Shown: positions 61,109 through 64,000 of the stretch, one piece after another
How positions within the stretch are numbered: position 1 is the first letter of the stretch
How the letters are laid out: each line of letters starts with the position of its first letter
Assembly (NCBI GenBank): GCA_964454335.1
Contig: CAYVVT010000008.1
Location: 89,834 to 153,833, forward strand
DNA from: CAYVVT01 sp964454335
Lineage (GTDB): Bacteria; Fidelibacterota; UBA8477; JABMPR01
DNA length: 64,000 nucleotides
Direction of reading: 5' to 3'
Translations under genes and position numbers: made by a program
Notes under the pieces: model-generated
Told to the model about the DNA's origin: nothing
What the model saw: only the letters and a program-made list of their open reading frames with translations
The model's database searches: none

Positions 61109-61862
61109 TCTCGAGAACCTCCTCTACCAGGCTCATGTAGTTGGCAGCTCCAACTGAAGCTGCGTCATAGAGCATGATGGGTTTGCCGTAGCTCGGTGAT
61201 TCACTGAGGCGGACGTTGCGATTGATATGGGTTTTATAGACGCGATCCTTGAAATAGGAGCGTACCTCTTCAGAAACCTGCTTGCTGAGATTCAGGCGGC
61301 CGTCGTACATCGTCATGAGGACACCTTCGATGACCAGGGCCTTGTTGATGGTCTTCTGGACGCGACGGACGGTGTTCAGCAACTGACCCAGTCCCTCAAG
61401 GGCGTAGTACTCACACTGGATGGGGATGAGCAGGGAATGAGCCGCTGCCAGAGCGTTCAGGGTCAGCAGCCCCAGGGATGGCGGACAGTCAATGATGACA
61501 AAATCGTAGTTTTCGGCAAAATCACTCACGGCGTCCTTCAGGATGCGTTCCCGGGCGATGGCTGAGACCAGTTCCACCTCTGCGCCAACCAGTGATGGAC
61601 TCGATGGTACGGCATCCAGGAAGGGCAGATCTGTTTTCTGCATGACCTCGTTCAGACCCAACTGTCCCAGGAGCACCTGGTAGATGGATTTGCCGTCGAC
61701 ACGCACGTTCAATCCCAGACCGGAGGTGCTATTGGCCTGGGGATCCAGGTCAATGAGCAGTGTGTTTTTTTCCACCACGGCCATGCCCGCAGCCAGGTTT
61801 ACGGCAGTTGTGGTTTTACCCACACCCCCCTTTTGGTTCACTATGGCGATTATTTTTGCCAT
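61101..61862 (-). CDS. parA: Chromosome partitioning ATPase ParA/Soj
   Basis: Deviant-Walker ATPase, 253 residues: IVNQKGGVGKTTTAVNLAAG at the N-terminus, LIDLDPQANSTSGLG, and VIIDCPPSLGLLTLNA. Partner of ParB in origin segregation. It heads a 10-kb minus-strand block in which no terminator is visible until after atpC. A promoter candidate lies at 61910-61938. Confidence 0.97.
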   Translation of the reverse strand: MAKIIAIVNQKGGVGKTTTAVNLAAGMAVVEKNTLLIDLDPQANSTSGLGLNVRVDGKSIYQVLLGQLGLNEVMQKTDLPFLDAVPSSPSLVGAEVELVSAIARERILKDAVSDFAENYDFVIIDCPPSLGLLTLNALAAAHSLLIPIQCEYYALEGLGQLLNTVRRVQKTINKALVIEGVLMTMYDGRLNLSKQVSEEVRSYFKDRVYKTHINRNVRLSESPSYGKPIMLYDAASVGAANYMSLVEEVLESA

Positions 61863-61909
61863 AAACTATTGTTTTTTATGATCTTTCATCCCTTCGCATT
61901 AAGCGGATT

Positions 61910-61938
61910 AATATATAGGGCGTATTTTCGAAAAACAA
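61910..61938 (-). promoter_or_regulatory. Candidate promoter of parA
   Basis: On the minus strand TTGTTT (61933-61938) and TATATT (61910-61915, 5 of 6 match) are 17 bases apart, about 48 bases before the parA ATG. The perfect palindrome TTTTCGAAAA (61925-61934) overlaps the -35 side and could be an operator. The remaining gap to 62045 holds the terminator of the next gene. Confidence 0.5.
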
Positions 61939-62000
61939 TTCTCGAAATGCGATTGTATAAATGAGTACTAATCTGTTTACAATTGGGACCACCTGCCAAT

Positions 62001-62023
62001 AAAAAAGCCCCGTTCCCGGGGCT
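62001..62023 (-). terminator. Terminator of the propeller-protein gene
   Basis: On the minus strand AGCCCCG-GGAA-CGGGGCT (62006-62023, perfect 7-base stem) is followed by TTTTTT (62001-62006). It begins about 22 bases after the stop of the beta-propeller gene. Confidence 0.85.
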
Positions 62024-62045
62024 CTTCATAGGAGGAGTAGAATTC

Positions 62046-64000
62046 CTACTCAAGGAGAAGCATCTTGATGGTCAGACTGGTTCCGCCGGTAAATAAACGG
62101 GCAAAATAGACACCCGTCCCCACAGCTATACCATACTGATCCAGACCGTTCCAGGTCAGGCTGTATCTGCCTTTATCCTGGGTGGCCCTGATCAATGTTC
62201 TGACATGACGCCCGGTAATATCGTAGATGCTCAGTTCAACCTCTGATCGAATTGCTAAGCTGTAGTTGATCGTCGTGCTGGGATTAAAGGGATTGGGATG
62301 ATTCTGGTCCAAACTGAATGCCCGTGGTGTATTGAGCTGGAATGATGGATTGGGATCAACTCCCACAATGTTTGGTTCACCGGAGTACTCCAGCAAGCCT
62401 CCGAATAACCAACCTATGCTTACCCAGATATGTCCCTGCGTATCCACCATCAATGTTGATATGGGATTGTCGGGGATGGGTGAATTAAACTCGTCAAAGA
62501 CAGCCCAGCCAGTATCATCAAAAGCCAGCAGACCATCTCCCCAGCATCCTCCCATACCCATGCAGTCACCGGTTCCCAGCCATTTGACATTCTGTTCATC
62601 GATGGTAATGGCAGTTACACCTGTACTTTCCAGCAATTCTGATTCGGCAGAGATATCAATCCACTCGTCTCCATCGAACTTGTAAACTGCTCCCCCATCC
62701 AGCACCCAGAGGTCACCATCACCTTCAGTTGCCAGACCCCCAATATCCCAGCGCAGGGGTGAGTTGTCGTCATCGTAGAGGATCAGGGTGTCGCTGAGCA
62801 GATGTGCAAGCCCTTCGGAATTGCCATCAGAGTAGGTGAACCAGGGGCGCCCCTGGGGATCCATGACAATCTCAGAGATATAGAATCCCGACATGATCAG
62901 GTCTGCCTGATCATATTCGGTCCAGCCTCCTGAAGCCAGGTGGGCCAGACCTGTATTCGTACCGACCCACTGGCCGCCGGTCTCATCAAACACCAACGAG
63001 AGGATCTGATTCGAGGGCAGGCCTGAGTTCAGCGAATCATAATTCGTCCAGGTCGAACCGTCGAACACGGTCAATCCACCACCTTCGCAGCCTACCCAGA
63101 TGGAACAATCATCGTCCAGGGCTAGACCGGTGATGGGCCCCGGGAACAAGCTGGTACAATCCGGCAGGAATGTTTCCCAGATGAAACCGTCATAGCGTGC
63201 CAATCGGCCATCATACATGCCAACCCAGATATGATCCTCACAATCCTCCAGGATTGAACGAACACCTCCAAACGGTAGGGCTGTTTCCGCTATGGGGCAA
63301 ACCGTCCACTCCTCATCGCCGAGTCCGTTGAGATCCCCACCTGCTCCCATCCAGATATGGTTTTGAGCATCATGAGCAAGCGCAGTCACCAGATTGCTGG
63401 TTAAGCCTGTGTCAGTAGAATCATAGATGGACCAGTTCTCGCTATCAACTTTCACTAGTCCGGCGCTGGTACCGATCCATTGTGTTCCAGCGTTGTCGAA
63501 GGTGACGGACAAAATATTATTCGTCGGCAAGGGCGTGTTGCTGGTGTCCATGATGGTGAAGGAATTGCCATCGAATTTGATCAATCCCAGCGGTGGATGG
63601 AAAGAAGTTCCGGAGAACCACACATGTCCTGAATCATCAACAGCCAGGGTATGAATTCCACCTGAACCATGTATTTCCAAGTCCGACAGATCGAAAACAT
63701 CCCAATCTGAACCATTAAATCTGAACAGGTCAAAATAGCCCGCCGCCCACAGAGCTCCCTCAAGACTGAATGCAAGGGATTTGATCTCATGCAGAGGTAT
63801 TCCCAGGCTGTCACCGCTGAAAGTTGTCCAATTATCACCATCATAACAGACCACACCGCCGTGATAGCCTAACCACAGATTCCCACTATCATCCAGAGTG
63901 ACCGCATCCACATGATAGAATGGATAGCCCCCGGAGTCGACACTGCAGGTGGTCCAGTTCTCTCCATCGAACACGCTGACCCCGTTACTGGTACCAAACC
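62046..64000 (-). CDS. Secreted beta-propeller protein with T9SS-like C-terminal domain (5' partial)
   Basis: The frame is open to the right edge, so the N-terminus is missing; 650 codons are visible. The visible part is about 13 repeats of roughly 40-50 residues with the pattern (I/L/Q)W(V/L/I)GxxxGLxxFDGxxW, as in two-component-regulator-propeller repeats, for example HIWVGMYDGRLARYDGFIWE. After them comes the 100-residue tail: NHPNPFNPSTTINYSL, VELSIYDITGRHVRTL and TGVYFARLFTGGTSLTIKML. This matches the C-terminal domain that targets proteins to type IX-like secretion in the FCB group. The protein is thus probably surface-exposed or released; its ligand is unknown. A terminator follows. 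Confidence 0.88.
   Translation of the reverse strand, partial: FGTSNGVSVFDGENWTTCSVDSGGYPFYHVDAVTLDDSGNLWLGYHGGVVCYDGDNWTTFSGDSLGIPLHEIKSLAFSLEGALWAAGYFDLFRFNGSDWDVFDLSDLEIHGSGGIHTLAVDDSGHVWFSGTSFHPPLGLIKFDGNSFTIMDTSNTPLPTNNILSVTFDNAGTQWIGTSAGLVKVDSENWSIYDSTDTGLTSNLVTALAHDAQNHIWMGAGGDLNGLGDEEWTVCPIAETALPFGGVRSILEDCEDHIWVGMYDGRLARYDGFIWETFLPDCTSLFPGPITGLALDDDCSIWVGCEGGGLTVFDGSTWTNYDSLNSGLPSNQILSLVFDETGGQWVGTNTGLAHLASGGWTEYDQADLIMSGFYISEIVMDPQGRPWFTYSDGNSEGLAHLLSDTLILYDDDNSPLRWDIGGLATEGDGDLWVLDGGAVYKFDGDEWIDISAESELLESTGVTAITIDEQNVKWLGTGDCMGMGGCWGDGLLAFDDTGWAVFDEFNSPIPDNPISTLMVDTQGHIWVSIGWLFGGLLEYSGEPNIVGVDPNPSFQLNTPRAFSLDQNHPNPFNPSTTINYSLAIRSEVELSIYDITGRHVRTLIRATQDKGRYSLTWNGLDQYGIAVGTGVYFARLFTGGTSLTIKMLLLE

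Noticed and set aside
1..64000. CRISPR arrays, rRNA, tRNA, insertion sequences, prophage genes
   Set aside because: Looked for regularly spaced repeats, tRNA T-loop patterns and transposase motifs; none was seen. A covariance-model scan would be needed to exclude small RNAs.

Overview
The window looks like chromosomal DNA of a Gram-negative bacterium of the FCB superphylum, most likely Candidatus Marinimicrobia (SAR406) or a close relative. This is inferred from gene content, because there is no rRNA. The supporting signs are TonB-dependent receptors that begin with a carboxypeptidase-regulatory-like domain, a secreted beta-propeller ending in a NPFNP...YDITGR type C-terminal sorting domain, a bacterial geranylgeranylglyceryl phosphate synthase homologue, a bactofilin gene beside an M23 peptidase, and a fused formiminotransferase-cyclodeaminase. 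Coding density is high, genes often overlap by 1-8 bases, and GTG and TTG starts are common. I see no rRNA, tRNA, CRISPR array, insertion sequence or prophage. No intergenic gap exceeds about 260 bases.

Layout. 1-418: 3' end of a B12-dependent ribonucleotide reductase and its terminator. 559-5776 (-): M50 protease, small membrane protein, formiminotransferase-cyclodeaminase, mutL, miaA. 5963-9354 (-): gcvH, gcvPA, GGGP synthase, Xer recombinase. 9477-11946 (-): efp, accB, accC behind a clear sigma70-type promoter. 12203-15625 (+): PHP/CehA metallohydrolase, DUF6265-like lipoprotein, NAD-binding protein, DoxX-like membrane protein. 15622-16488 (-): a DECR1-like reductase. 16707-19175 (+): TonB receptor whose 3' end is partly duplicated downstream. 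19346-23113 (-): alpha-glucan phosphorylase and GH57 glucanotransferase. 23241-26183 (-): TrmB-type regulator and two tandem GAPDH paralogues. 26446-33827 (+): two RND/MMPL exporters with a TetR regulator between them, a LolA-like protein and an outer-membrane barrel, flanked by short inverted repeats. 33867-41261: an uncharacterised conserved protein, a lipoprotein pair and two secreted metallopeptidases. 41388-44059: AhpD-like protein, aspS, XRE regulator. 44201-47708 (+): TonB receptor with its lipoprotein partner. 47752-51744 (-): aminotransferase, small protein, GMC oxidoreductase, GNAT operon. 51942-61862 (-): a continuous block of parA, parB, M23 peptidase, bactofilin and the complete F-type ATP synthase operon. 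62046-64000 (-): secreted beta-propeller protein cut by the window edge.

The gene set suits an aerobic or facultative heterotroph that imports large nutrients through TonB receptors, digests peptides outside the cytoplasm, stores alpha-glucan and respires with an F1Fo ATPase. The most unusual finding is the first of the two GAPDH genes. It aligns without gaps to its canonical neighbour through residues 150-231, yet it has serine at the catalytic cysteine (codon 24803-24805) and asparagine at the phosphate-binding arginine. It looks like an expressed pseudoenzyme or a repurposed dehydrogenase. Next in interest are the aminotransferase-GMC-GNAT operon and the TetR-controlled double-RND export cluster, which has a visible promoter and operator.
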